From: Bacteroides fragilis NCTC 9343
GTDB lineage: Bacteria; Bacteroidota; Bacteroidia; Bacteroidales; Bacteroidaceae
Reading direction: 5' to 3'
Length of the DNA: 64,000 nt
NCBI RefSeq assembly: GCF_000025985.1
Contig: NC_003228.3
Span: 1,302,001 to 1,366,000 of the forward strand
Positions 9,846 to 19,426 of this stretch are shown here, in pieces (the first letter of the stretch is position 1; the number at the start of each line of letters is the position of its first letter). The position numbers and the translations under genes are program-made. The notes under the pieces are model-generated. The model saw only the letters and a list, made by a program, of their open reading frames with translations. It searched no databases and was not told where the DNA came from.

Positions 9846-12800
9846 TTAAACGGATTCTTGTGTGACGATTTTCAAGAGATCTTCGAAGGAGCTTACTTTA
9901 TTATATTTAAGCTTCCCACCGTTTGTCTTCGCAAAATGTTTTTTGGCACATTCGATCTTTGCCTCTTCTATTCTCCGATCTTGTAGGGAGGAATCGCTGG
10001 CTTTGGTTTCGGCAATAAAATAAGGATACTTCGATAACTTTTGTTTGAAGACGATGGCCCAGTCCGGATGGTATTTTCCCATCGGAGTAGGGATATAGAA
10101 ATTGCCGGGTAGTTTTACATAAGCTTCTATTTCGTCGTTTTCTTCCAGTCTTTCCATGAATGTTTTTTCATTTTGGGAGTCGAATCTCACATGATCGTAC
10201 AGATGTTTATCTGCTTTTATTGTGTTTACTCCCAAACGTCCCTGAATAGTTGCCCGGGTAAAGACCGATACATCATAGTACTGGTCGATTGGGGTATATT
10301 CGATATGTTTTACTATCAGACATGCTTTTTCTTCGTTAATCAGTTCCGAAGCCTTGATAATAAAATCCTCGGGATTGTTTTTGAATTGGCCGAATACATT
10401 CGGTTTTATCCGGGAGAGAATCTGAGCAACTGCCTGTCGGGTCAGATTGGTGGCGTCTGTGAGTTTACCGAGTAAGTCATATTTTACTTGATCGTTTGCC
10501 ATGGCATCTATCTTTTCATAGTGCGCCTGATTGGCATCTACCTTAAATGCCTCTCCCGAAATTAAAGCTGCTTTGGACTTGATTTTTTCCATTTGGCCCG
10601 TAATGACAGAAAGATAGAGCTGGGATACTCTTAACTTTTCATTTAAACTTTCGATCGCTCTCTCTACCAATTCTTTTTCGTCAAACTTTACGGTGTAGGT
10701 TGACTTACTGCATAGCAGCTTTAACAGTTCCTGAAGTTTGCTGTTTTCAAGTTTATCTTTCGACAACCGAAGATTTATCTTACTTTTCCTTGCATCGTTC
10801 GGCTGCATCTCCCTTGGATTATAGATAGAGGCCAGGATGGTCATGATAGACGCCTTATAATCGGTGAGCTCGTCGTCGAAAATCACTTCTCCCTGTTTAC
10901 GATCTTCATAGAATTTGTCTGTCAGTTCTCCTTTCTTGATGTACTTGTTTTCAAGTAAAGAGTCGTAGATACTTTGTGCTATATCTTCGGTGGCTATGAT
11001 GGTTTCACCGTTAGCTAATCGGAGCGACTGGTCCTTGAATAATTGGATGGTTACTTTCTGTGGACGGTCGGCTATGGCTTCCGCCATTTCTGTCTGTAAG
11101 CCTTTGGCAAACGATTCGTACGATTCGCTGGCTATCACGGTCAGTAGGTTGACACGATGCACTTCTTCGCCTAAAACGTTGGCGTCCATGCGATCTCCCT
11201 GTCCGTTTACACAGAGGCGCAGCCCTCGTCCCACTTCCTGACGCTTGCGTACCTCTGCCGAACTTTGTTTCAGGGTACAGATCTGAAAGACATTCGGGTT
11301 GTCCCATCCTTCCCGCAGAGCGGAATGTGAGAAAATAAAGCGGATCGGCTCTTTCCGGTCAAGCAGACGTTCTTTATTCTTCATAATCAAATCGTAAGCA
11401 TCTTCATCTGCCGATTCTTTGGTTCCCCGCTCGGTTTTACTGTCAATCAGTTTTCCTTTTTTATCTTTGGAGAAGTATCCTTCGTGAGCTTTCGATGCCA
11501 CAGTCGATTTCAGGTAATCGATATATTCCGGCTGATTGAATAACGAAAGATCCAGGTGTTTTATGATATCGGTATATTCCTGTTCGAAAATCTCGGCATA
11601 TTCTCCCTTTCCGTCCGGGTTATACCGGCGGTATTTGGCTACTTCATCGATGAAGAAAAGGGAGAGAACTTTGATGTCTTTCTCAAACAGTTCCTGTTCT
11701 TTTTCTATGTGTGACAAGATGGTTTCCCGTATCTGGATACGTCGTAGTTGGGTTTCGTTGACGCTACCCGCTACGTCACCTGCATAAAGTTTGATGCCGT
11801 TCCGGAAGGTGACGGAGTCTTCAACGCCGTTGATATCTGTAATTACATAGTCGTTCCGGTATTCTTCCAGATGGTTTGATTTAGCATACAAGTCATCATT
11901 TATCTTCAGAGCTCGTACTACCTGATTCACTGCTTTGGTTCTTTTTACTTCGAATCCGATATTGGCAGTCGGGTTTTTGTCCGGATACAGGTTCAAACCT
12001 TCCAGATAAACGAATCCTTCAGTAGCTGTTGTCCCACTGATAGAGATACCCTTGACAGCGATCTTCTTAACCAGTTGCAGGTTGTAAGCTTCCATTGCGT
12101 CCAGGCGATAGACCAGATTATAGAGTTCGCGGTGTGTAGCCGAATAACGCAGTGTGAACAGGGGATTGAATCGTTTCAATCCCTCTTTTGTTTTGACTCC
12201 TTCTACTGACTGAGGTTCGTCGATAATCAGTATCGGATTCATCTGCGCAATCACATCGATGGGACAGTTTCCGCCAAAATCATCCAGCTTCATGTAGATG
12301 CGGCGGGCATCTTTGTTCGTTGCATTGAACTTCTGTGAATTGATGATCATTACATGGATTTTGCTGTCTGTGACAAATGCGTTCAATTCACCCAACTGTT
12401 TGGAGTCGTAGATGAAATAAGACAGAGGGGTGCTGTAATCCGAGGCAAAGTGTTCCTTCATAATCTCCAGGCTTTTGTGGACTCCTTCGCGGATGGCAAC
12501 ACTGGGTACGACAATGATGAACTTGCACCAACCGTAGCGTTTGTTCAGTTCAAAGATGGTTTTGATGTAGGTATACGTTTTACCTACACCCGTCTCCATT
12601 TCGATGGTGAGATTGTATTTCCCTTCCAGCGCTTCCGACGGTTTGATTTGTTGGGCACGCTGGATATCCCGGATGTGTTTCAGAACGATCTCATCTGTGA
12701 GTTGAGGTACGATAGGGTGGTTACGGAATCCTGTAAACTTTTCAAAGCTGGTCTGTCCGTCTTTCTTCCGGGTCTCTACTTGATAGTCGAACGTCTTGTA

Positions 12801-12878
12801 TGGCTGCCCGCCAAAGACATCACATACCGCTTTTGCTGCGTCTTCCTGAAACTTCTGATGTTTGAATTTTAATTTCAT
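9846..12878 (-). CDS. res: type III restriction enzyme, Res subunit
   Basis: A 1010-residue ATP-dependent restriction subunit that works with Mod to cut unmodified DNA after one-dimensional communication along it. The SF2 helicase motifs are visible: GVGKTYTYIKTIF (motif I, near residue 93), DEPQ (motif II box typical of type III Res, near 217), SATHRE (motif III), and REGWDNPNVFQIC plus QEVGRGLRL (motifs V-VI). The C-terminus carries a PD-(D/E)xK nuclease: HPDWAIVF followed by YFIAETKAS. The length is normal for the family and no frame damage is seen. It is separated from the upstream mod gene by 21 bp. Confidence 0.95.
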   Translation of the reverse strand: MKLKFKHQKFQEDAAKAVCDVFGGQPYKTFDYQVETRKKDGQTSFEKFTGFRNHPIVPQLTDEIVLKHIRDIQRAQQIKPSEALEGKYNLTIEMETGVGKTYTYIKTIFELNKRYGWCKFIIVVPSVAIREGVHKSLEIMKEHFASDYSTPLSYFIYDSKQLGELNAFVTDSKIHVMIINSQKFNATNKDARRIYMKLDDFGGNCPIDVIAQMNPILIIDEPQSVEGVKTKEGLKRFNPLFTLRYSATHRELYNLVYRLDAMEAYNLQLVKKIAVKGISISGTTATEGFVYLEGLNLYPDKNPTANIGFEVKRTKAVNQVVRALKINDDLYAKSNHLEEYRNDYVITDINGVEDSVTFRNGIKLYAGDVAGSVNETQLRRIQIRETILSHIEKEQELFEKDIKVLSLFFIDEVAKYRRYNPDGKGEYAEIFEQEYTDIIKHLDLSLFNQPEYIDYLKSTVASKAHEGYFSKDKKGKLIDSKTERGTKESADEDAYDLIMKNKERLLDRKEPIRFIFSHSALREGWDNPNVFQICTLKQSSAEVRKRQEVGRGLRLCVNGQGDRMDANVLGEEVHRVNLLTVIASESYESFAKGLQTEMAEAIADRPQKVTIQLFKDQSLRLANGETIIATEDIAQSIYDSLLENKYIKKGELTDKFYEDRKQGEVIFDDELTDYKASIMTILASIYNPREMQPNDARKSKINLRLSKDKLENSKLQELLKLLCSKSTYTVKFDEKELVERAIESLNEKLRVSQLYLSVITGQMEKIKSKAALISGEAFKVDANQAHYEKIDAMANDQVKYDLLGKLTDATNLTRQAVAQILSRIKPNVFGQFKNNPEDFIIKASELINEEKACLIVKHIEYTPIDQYYDVSVFTRATIQGRLGVNTIKADKHLYDHVRFDSQNEKTFMERLEENDEIEAYVKLPGNFYIPTPMGKYHPDWAIVFKQKLSKYPYFIAETKASDSSLQDRRIEEAKIECAKKHFAKTNGGKLKYNKVSSFEDLLKIVTQESV

Positions 12879-12899
12879 TTCTGTATCTTCCTTCTCTGT

Positions 12900-14894
12900 T
12901 TAAAGAATCTCGATCGTAGTACCGGGAGATAATGTTTTGAATATCTCGTCTATATTGATACGATCGGCACTGTCACGGAATGAGGCGTCGCGGAAGACAA
13001 CCCGGCGTGGTTGCCTGCCGGCTATTTCACGGAAGACTTTTTCGGGAATCTGTTCTGCGAAACATGCCATTAATTCGGTCTTGTCGACAGAATAAACCGT
13101 ATATCCATTTATATCCTCTTCATCATGTGGTAGAGACAGGGATAGTCCCAGGTTGGTCAGGCAACCATAAAGCAGATCGAGTCCGGTACGGTCTTCTTTG
13201 ATATTATCAGTGAAATAGAATAAATCACTCTGTGAATATTCCTTTGCACTGTAGTACACGTCCTTCATATTGCTGTCGGCAATCCGAAAAACACGGAAAC
13301 CGATGTCCGGGAGGTCCTTTGATTTACGCTGGTTGCATTCCGCCTCAATTGTGTCTCCGGCACGTCGAATACGTTCTTTGGACAGTTCGCAGATGTTCAA
13401 TGCTTTATGGTTTTCCGTAAGGAAGTCGATTGCATTCTGCATAATCTCTTTTTCACTGGGAGTTTTGGCCTTTTTTATTGTTTCAGTCACATCTTCCGGC
13501 AGTTGCACGAGGATGTATTTCACCTTGTTTTTACGTGGTTTCATGTTCATCCGCATAACTGCTTCGGCGGTCGTACCGCTTCCTGAGAAAAAATCCATCA
13601 CGATGCAATCTTTGTTTTTGGTGTCGATAAACTCACATAAATATTGGATCAGGCTGACAGGTTTCGGAAAGTTGAACACTTTCTTATCAAAGAACTGTAG
13701 TTGATGGTTACCGGCCTGTTCATTGGTTTCGACTCCTACTTTGTAATTGATCAGGTTGGGCGGAACTTCCGGATCATATTCCAGCTTTTCGTATGAAGGA
13801 CTTAACTTGAGAGTCGGTATTTTGATTGTTGTTCCTTTTTGTATCTCTTTGTCCAGATTCGCCTGGCTCCATTTGAATTTGGCTTTCAGTTTGACGGGGG
13901 CTGTAAACAGTCCGCCACGTACGGTGGTGTCTTCCAGTAATTCCACATCATAAGCATCTGTTCCGTACATGCCTGCTTTGATCACTCCGTCGGGGATGGA
14001 AGTGACTACTTTGTTGGCGGGGAAGGTCAGGATACCGACGGAATTCGGTTGATTCAACAAACCGTTCGAACTGACCGATTCCTTCTTCAGACCCTGGAAT
14101 TTCATGTCGTTTTTCTTCTTCTGATAGCAGACGATGTATTCGATGATTTGCTTACTTTTTTTTGAGAGATTTTCCGGAGTTTCCGTCTTGGCCCAATTAA
14201 ATACATCGATGAAATTAGAAGCATTGAATACTTCATTTCCTATTTTGATCAGATTTGCCAATTCGTGATCATCAATGGAAATGAAAATGATGCCATTATC
14301 ATTTAACAGAGTGCGGGCAAGCATCAGTCGGGCATACATCATGCTACACCAATCGGAGTGAAACTTTCCGTTAGCCTCCGTATTCTGAAACAATCGTTGC
14401 CCTTCTTCATTATATCTTCCCTGTTTCTCGTCGGACTCTTCCTGTGAAAGAGCGAATGTATCATTGAAGATAAAGTCTTTACCCGTGTTGTAAGGCGGAT
14501 CGATATAGATAACGTCTACCTTTCCTGCGTAACTCTTTTTCAGGAGTTTCATTGCGTCCAGATTGTCTCCCTCGATGTATAGGTTTTGGGTCTGTTCCCA
14601 ATTCCTACTCTCTTCCGGGCAGGGACGCAATGTTTTTCGGATAGGATGCGCCACCTCTCTTATCGCCTGCTTCTTGCCCACCCATGTTAATTCGTAACGT
14701 TCGTCGTCATCATATACCACTCCCATTTCTGCTTGGTTGGCTGTAAGCAGGAATTTCAGTTTATCAAAGTCGATAGCTTTATGTAGTTGTCCGTCCTTAC
14801 CCATCGATTCAGTGACTACGTTTGGGAAGAGTTCGGCTATTTTATTCAGGCTGTCCTCTGCGATGCTCACAGATTCCATTTTTAGCTTTTCCAT
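12900..14894 (-). CDS. mod: type III DNA N6-adenine methyltransferase, Mod subunit
   Basis: Mod both recognises the target and methylates adenine on one strand; Res needs it for cleavage. The order DPPYNTG (about residue 132) before DFFSGSGTTAEAV (about 440) is that of a beta-class methyltransferase, and the ~300 residues between are the target-recognition region that sets specificity. I place the start at 14894 (MEKLKMES), because relatives begin with this sequence; an ATG four codons upstream at 14906 is the alternative and lies very close to the predicted transcription start. No simple-sequence repeat that would make it phase-variable is visible. Confidence 0.94.
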   Translation of the reverse strand: MEKLKMESVSIAEDSLNKIAELFPNVVTESMGKDGQLHKAIDFDKLKFLLTANQAEMGVVYDDDERYELTWVGKKQAIREVAHPIRKTLRPCPEESRNWEQTQNLYIEGDNLDAMKLLKKSYAGKVDVIYIDPPYNTGKDFIFNDTFALSQEESDEKQGRYNEEGQRLFQNTEANGKFHSDWCSMMYARLMLARTLLNDNGIIFISIDDHELANLIKIGNEVFNASNFIDVFNWAKTETPENLSKKSKQIIEYIVCYQKKKNDMKFQGLKKESVSSNGLLNQPNSVGILTFPANKVVTSIPDGVIKAGMYGTDAYDVELLEDTTVRGGLFTAPVKLKAKFKWSQANLDKEIQKGTTIKIPTLKLSPSYEKLEYDPEVPPNLINYKVGVETNEQAGNHQLQFFDKKVFNFPKPVSLIQYLCEFIDTKNKDCIVMDFFSGSGTTAEAVMRMNMKPRKNKVKYILVQLPEDVTETIKKAKTPSEKEIMQNAIDFLTENHKALNICELSKERIRRAGDTIEAECNQRKSKDLPDIGFRVFRIADSNMKDVYYSAKEYSQSDLFYFTDNIKEDRTGLDLLYGCLTNLGLSLSLPHDEEDINGYTVYSVDKTELMACFAEQIPEKVFREIAGRQPRRVVFRDASFRDSADRINIDEIFKTLSPGTTIEIL

Positions 14895-14916
14895 ATATGA
14901 TTTCATTTTTGTTCTG

Positions 14917-14924
14917 CAAAGTTA
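14917..14924 (-). promoter_or_regulatory. -7 box of the mod-res promoter
   Basis: TAACTTTG on the minus strand matches TAnnTTTG, with TTAG (near TTTG) about 19-20 bp upstream as a weak -33 box. Transcription would begin near 14911, favouring the mod start at 14894 over 14906. Confidence 0.5.
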
Positions 14925-15078
14925 AGATTTTCATTCTGATTGGCTAATTTCCTCTATAAATAATGTGTGTTTAAGGAAGTAGTCTACCGATATCACGAAC
15001 CGGTTGTTAGCTTACGTAACAAGGCAAGTGCTTTATCTTGCTGACCGGATAGTCTTATGTTCTAATGCCACATAGGAA

Positions 15079-15163
15079 AACATGGGGATGTTTACTATCA
15101 AAACATGGGGATGTTTAGGTGGACAACATGGGGATGTTTAGTATAAGAACATCCCCATGTTTT
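15079..15163. repeat. array of four palindromic 16-bp sites at exact 23-bp spacing
   Basis: AACATGGGGATGTTTA begins at 15079, 15102 and 15125, and the inverted form AACATCCCCATGTTTT begins at 15148, so all four units sit on a 23-bp grid. Each unit is itself a dyad: AAACAT-GGGG-ATGTTT in the first three (GAACAT-CCCC-ATGTTT in the fourth). The array lies in the 444-bp divergent gap between mod (leftward) and GH31 (rightward), about 155-187 bp from each start. A dimeric DNA-binding protein binding at two-turn spacing would fit (inference). The remaining parts of the gap hold only promoter-like boxes. Confidence 0.85.
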
Positions 15164-15273
15164 GAGATTGATGATTAGGAGGAAAGAGGCATAAGGTGCG
15201 AAAGTACTTCCTGAATTATAGGAAGCAAGCGTATTTACTTGTATTTATTTTCATAAAATATGTCTTTTATGAA

Positions 15274-15291
15274 TACTTTTGCCTATTTTTG
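15274..15291 (+). promoter_or_regulatory. two overlapping-range -7 boxes upstream of GH31
   Basis: TACTTTTG (15274-15281) and TATTTTTG (15284-15291) both match TAnnTTTG and precede the GH31 start by 60-75 bp. No clear TTTG -33 box is present, so I cannot say which is used. Confidence 0.4.
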
Positions 15292-15350
15292 CGTATTCAA
15301 TCTATTGACAGAATGGAGTAATATTTAGTTGAAATTTTATAGTAAAAATC

Positions 15351-18300
15351 ATGAAAAACGCAATTGGTAATTGTAGGCAGCGAAAAGCAGTGCTGTTCGC
15401 CCTCGCTTTGCCTCTGATGTTTTCCGGTTCGCCTGCGCAGGCAATGCACAGGTCCGAAATCGTTAGAGAAGTGACACAACAAAACTTGAAGATCGTTAGT
15501 GCAAAGAAAATCAATCCGACAACGATTGAAGTATTATTCTCTAATAATCAGAGAATGACATTCGATTTCTACGGGGAAAACATCTTCAGAGTATTTCAGG
15601 ACAATGCCGGAGGAATCATCCGTGATCCGGAAGCAAAACCTGAAGCACAAATTCTGGTAAACAATCCCAGAAACACAGTTTCTACACTCAACTTGAATGA
15701 TGGCAGCAATCTCATCTCTATCACTACGGGGAAAATCAAAGTGGAAATCGACAAGAATACTTCTTTGATGAAAGTGATTGACTTGGAAAAGAATACTGTT
15801 GTCTTTGAAGAGGTAGAACCCGTACTGTTCGATAAGGGAAAAGTGACTGTAACCCTGAAAGAAAATCCCAATGAATATTTTTATGGTGGCGGTGTGCAGA
15901 ACGGACGTTTTTCACACAAAGGAAAAGCCATTAATATTGTAAACGAGAATAGTTGGACTGACGGTGGAGTAGCTTCTCCTGCGCCATTCTATTGGTCGAC
16001 CAATGGCTATGGTATGATGTGGTATACCTTCAAACCGGGTAAATATGATTTCGGTGCAGACGAGAAGGGAAAAGTGAAACTTACACATGATTCTCCATAT
16101 CTCGATCTCTTTTATATGGTTAGCGACGGAGCTGTGGGCGTGTTGAATGATTTCTATCAGTTGACCGGTAATCCGGTGTTGCTGCCCAAGTTCGGTTTCT
16201 ATCAGGGACATTTGAATGCTTACAATCGCGACTATTGGAAAGAAGACGAAAAAGGAATCTTGTTCGAAGATGGAAAGCGTTATAAAGAAAGTCAGAAAGA
16301 TAATGGCGGAATCAAAGAATCATTGAACGGTGAAAAGAATAATTATCAGTTCTCGGCCCGTGCAGTGATTGACCGTTACAAGAATCACGATATGCCGTTG
16401 GGCTGGCTCCTGCCGAATGATGGATATGGTGCCGGATACGGACAGACGGAGACACTCGACGGAAACATTCAGAATCTGAAAAGTCTGGGTGACTATGCCC
16501 GTAAGAATGGCGTTGAAATTGGATTGTGGACACAATCGGATTTACATCCGAAAGAAGGCGTCAGTGCATTGCTGCAAAGAGATATCGTGAAAGAAGTTAG
16601 AGATGCCGGTGTGCGTGTGTTGAAAACAGACGTAGCATGGGTCGGTTGGGGATATTCGTTCGGATTGAATGGAGTGGCAGATGTGGGTCACATTATGCCT
16701 TATTACGGTAACGATGCACGTCCGTTCATTATTTCACTTGACGGTTGGGCCGGTACGCAACGATATGCCGGAATCTGGTCGGGTGACCAGACAGGCGGTG
16801 TATGGGAGTACATCCGTTTCCATATTCCGACCTATATCGGTTCAGGCCTGTCAGGCCAACCTAATATTTCTTCGGATATGGATGGCATCTTTGGCGGCAA
16901 GAATATGATTGTCAACACCAGAGACTTCCAGTGGAAAACTTTCACTCCGATGCAGTTGAATATGGACGGATGGGGATCTAATGAAAAGTATCCTCACGCT
17001 CTGGGCGAACCTGCCACTTCTATCAATCGCTGGTATCTGAAACTGAAATCGGAATTACTGCCTTACACTTATAGTTTTGCAAAAGAGGCTGTAACCGGTA
17101 TGCCGCTTATCCGTGCCATGTTCCTGGAATATCCGAATGCTTACACCTTGGGAACAGCTACGCAGTATCAGTTTATGTATGGTACCGATTTTTTAGTAGC
17201 CCCCATTTACAAAGCTACCAAAGCAGATGCTGAAGGCAATGATATCCGTGATGGCATTTATTTGCCCGAAGGAGAGTGGATCGATTATTTTACCGGAGAG
17301 AAATATCAGGGTAACTGTGTTCTCAACAATTTTGCCGCTCCTCTCTGGAAGCTTCCGGTATTCGTAAAGAACGGAGCTATCATCCCGATGACCAATCCTA
17401 ATAATAACGTTGCTGAAATTAATAAGGGACTTCGTATCTACGAAATCTATCCGTATAAGCACATGATGACCGTTGAATATGACGATGACGGTATATCTGA
17501 AGCATATAAAGAGGGTAAAGGAACCACTACTTTCATTGAATCGAATGTTGATTCAAAGAATAATGTGAAGATTTCTATTCGTCCTACACAGGGTGATTTC
17601 GACGGCTTTGTAAAAGAGAAAGCCACAGAATTCAGAGTAAATGTTACTGCTAAGCCGAAGAAGGTTTCTGCTCAGATAGGTAAAGGCAAAGTGAAGTTGA
17701 CCGAAGTGTCTTCTATGGATGATTTCCGGAAAGGTGAAAACGTATACTTCTATGACGCTGCTCCTAATTTGAATAAGTTTGCTACAAAGGGCAGTGAATT
17801 TGAGAAGAAGGTTATCACTAAGAATCCTCAAGTTCTTGTGAAACTGGCCGCTACCGATATTACTAAAAATCAAGTTGTAATGGATATCGAAGGCTTCCAA
17901 TATGCACCTGCCGATAATTACAGAGTAACCTCCGGTTCGTTGACCGCTCCTGCTGCCCGAATTGCTGCCGAAGATATTGAGGCTTATACCTTGAAGCCGA
18001 CATGGAACAAAGTGCCGAATGCTGATTTTTATGAAATAGAATTCAATGGCATGCTGTATACAACAATAAAGGATACTGAGTTGCTGTTTGACGGACTGGC
18101 TGCTGAAACAGACTATACATTTAAGATTCGTTCCGTAAACAAGGATGGCTATTCGGATTGGGCTGAATTCGGTGCTAAGACAAAAGCTAATCCGCTGGAA
18201 TTTGCTCTTCACGGAATCAAGGGTGAAACAACTGCGAAGAATCAGGAAGGATTTGATATCGATCGTTTGTTCGACTTTGCCGAGCTGGGTGATATGTGGC

Positions 18301-19217
18301 ATACGAAGTATGGAGCAAAAGCACTGCCTTATGATATGATTATCGATCTGAGAACAGTGAACCAGCTGGATAAATTCGAATACCTGCCACGTACCGATGG
18401 TGGTAACGGAACGATCCTGAAAGGTACTGTATATTATAGTATGGATAAGGAAAACTGGACCGAGGCCGGAGCAATCGACTGGAAACGTAATGGTGATGTG
18501 AAAGTATTTACATTTACTGAACGTCCGACTGCACGCTATATCAAACTGGCTGTAACAGAAGGTGTAAACAACTATGGTTCGGGTAGGGAATTGTATGTAT
18601 TTAAAGTTCCCGGAACCGAGAGCCGTTTGCAGGGTGATATCAATAACGATGGTAAGATCGACAATAACGATTTAACCTCGTATACCAACTATACCGGTCT
18701 GAGAAAAGGTGATTCCGACTATGAAGGCTATATCAGTGTAGGCGACATTGATCAGAATGGTTTGATTGACGCTTATGATATTTCTGTAGTGGCAACACAA
18801 TTGGAAGATGGTGTAAGTGAAGAGCCGATTGAGAAACTGGATGGTACCATTGAAATCAGTACTGCTAAACGGAATTACAGTAAGGGTGATGTTGTTGAAG
18901 TGCTTGTAAAAGGTGTCAACCTCCGCTCTGTAAATGCGTTGAGTTTTGCGTTGCCATACAATCAGCAGGATTATGAATTCGTGGGTGTAGAACCTCTGAA
19001 CCTCAAAGCTATGGAAAATCTGACTTATGACAGACTCCATACCAATGGTACAAAAGCACTCTATCCTACATTTGTTAACCTCGGAGCTAAAGAAGCCCTC
19101 GAAGGAACAAACGATCTGTTTATTCTGAAGCTGAAAGCGAAACGCGCTGTGAAGTTTGATCTGAAAGCTATTGATGGCGTTTTGGTCGACAAGAACCTGA
19201 ACACACGTAAGTTTTAA
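15351..19217 (+). CDS. secreted GH31 glycosidase with FN3, F5/8-type and dockerin/cohesin-like modules
   Basis: A 1288-residue exo-alpha-glycosidase. It has a signal peptide (AVLFALALPLMFSGSPAQA). After an N-terminal beta-sandwich, the GH31 barrel spans about 200-640; VLKTDVAWVGWGYSFG carries the presumed nucleophile Asp and SSDMDGIFGG and DFQWKTFTP follow. DUF5110-like strands come next, then FN3 (about 870-950, ending TDYTFKIRSVNKDGYSDW), a F5/8 type C (CBM32-like) domain (about 955-1085), and a dockerin-like pair of calcium loops (GDINNDGKIDNND, GDIDQNGLIDAYD). The last ~130 residues are cohesin-like. The atypical nucleophile region and module set resemble the GH31 group reported as alpha-N-acetylgalactosaminidases on mucin-type glycans; that activity is inference. 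A strong terminator follows. Confidence 0.88.
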   Translation: MKNAIGNCRQRKAVLFALALPLMFSGSPAQAMHRSEIVREVTQQNLKIVSAKKINPTTIEVLFSNNQRMTFDFYGENIFRVFQDNAGGIIRDPEAKPEAQILVNNPRNTVSTLNLNDGSNLISITTGKIKVEIDKNTSLMKVIDLEKNTVVFEEVEPVLFDKGKVTVTLKENPNEYFYGGGVQNGRFSHKGKAINIVNENSWTDGGVASPAPFYWSTNGYGMMWYTFKPGKYDFGADEKGKVKLTHDSPYLDLFYMVSDGAVGVLNDFYQLTGNPVLLPKFGFYQGHLNAYNRDYWKEDEKGILFEDGKRYKESQKDNGGIKESLNGEKNNYQFSARAVIDRYKNHDMPLGWLLPNDGYGAGYGQTETLDGNIQNLKSLGDYARKNGVEIGLWTQSDLHPKEGVSALLQRDIVKEVRDAGVRVLKTDVAWVGWGYSFGLNGVADVGHIMPYYGNDARPFIISLDGWAGTQRYAGIWSGDQTGGVWEYIRFHIPTYIGSGLSGQPNISSDMDGIFGGKNMIVNTRDFQWKTFTPMQLNMDGWGSNEKYPHALGEPATSINRWYLKLKSELLPYTYSFAKEAVTGMPLIRAMFLEYPNAYTLGTATQYQFMYGTDFLVAPIYKATKADAEGNDIRDGIYLPEGEWIDYFTGEKYQGNCVLNNFAAPLWKLPVFVKNGAIIPMTNPNNNVAEINKGLRIYEIYPYKHMMTVEYDDDGISEAYKEGKGTTTFIESNVDSKNNVKISIRPTQGDFDGFVKEKATEFRVNVTAKPKKVSAQIGKGKVKLTEVSSMDDFRKGENVYFYDAAPNLNKFATKGSEFEKKVITKNPQVLVKLAATDITKNQVVMDIEGFQYAPADNYRVTSGSLTAPAARIAAEDIEAYTLKPTWNKVPNADFYEIEFNGMLYTTIKDTELLFDGLAAETDYTFKIRSVNKDGYSDWAEFGAKTKANPLEFALHGIKGETTAKNQEGFDIDRLFDFAELGDMWHTKYGAKALPYDMIIDLRTVNQLDKFEYLPRTDGGNGTILKGTVYYSMDKENWTEAGAIDWKRNGDVKVFTFTERPTARYIKLAVTEGVNNYGSGRELYVFKVPGTESRLQGDINNDGKIDNNDLTSYTNYTGLRKGDSDYEGYISVGDIDQNGLIDAYDISVVATQLEDGVSEEPIEKLDGTIEISTAKRNYSKGDVVEVLVKGVNLRSVNALSFALPYNQQDYEFVGVEPLNLKAMENLTYDRLHTNGTKALYPTFVNLGAKEALEGTNDLFILKLKAKRAVKFDLKAIDGVLVDKNLNTRKF

Positions 19218-19260
19218 ACTTCTGTAAAAGAATACTCCGTTGTTTGAACGGAGGCAAATA

Positions 19261-19299
19261 AAAAGCTGCCCGGAAATTTTCCGGGCAGCTTTTTATTTG
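19261..19299. terminator. strong bidirectional intrinsic terminator
   Basis: AAAAGCTGCCCGGAAA (19261-19276) pairs perfectly with TTTCCGGGCAGCTTTT (19278-19293) and is followed by a T-tract. Because A and T runs flank both sides, it can end GH31 transcription rightward and SDR transcription leftward. A smaller hairpin, CTCCGTT/AACGGAG, lies just before it. Confidence 0.92.
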
Positions 19300-19426
19300 G
19301 AGTATCATTTAAATAGAAACAAGGACTTTAAAGTAAAATGTATCATGGAGTGGAAAAGTGGAGATGGTTTTAGTACGTTATAATACCATATTCCATTTAC
19401 TTCTGTATGTTTGGTTCGGAACTATA

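Noticed and set aside
12354..12872. 172-codon plus-strand open frame
   Set aside because: Antisense to the well-supported res gene, overlying its helicase motif I region; an antisense shadow.
15079..15163. CRISPR array
   Set aside because: Units are 16 bp with 7-bp gaps, one unit is inverted, and there is no cas gene; spacing is too short for spacers.
17553..18302. 249-codon minus-strand open frame
   Set aside because: It lies wholly inside the GH31 coding sequence, which has clear domains on the other strand; the antisense product has no recognisable motif.
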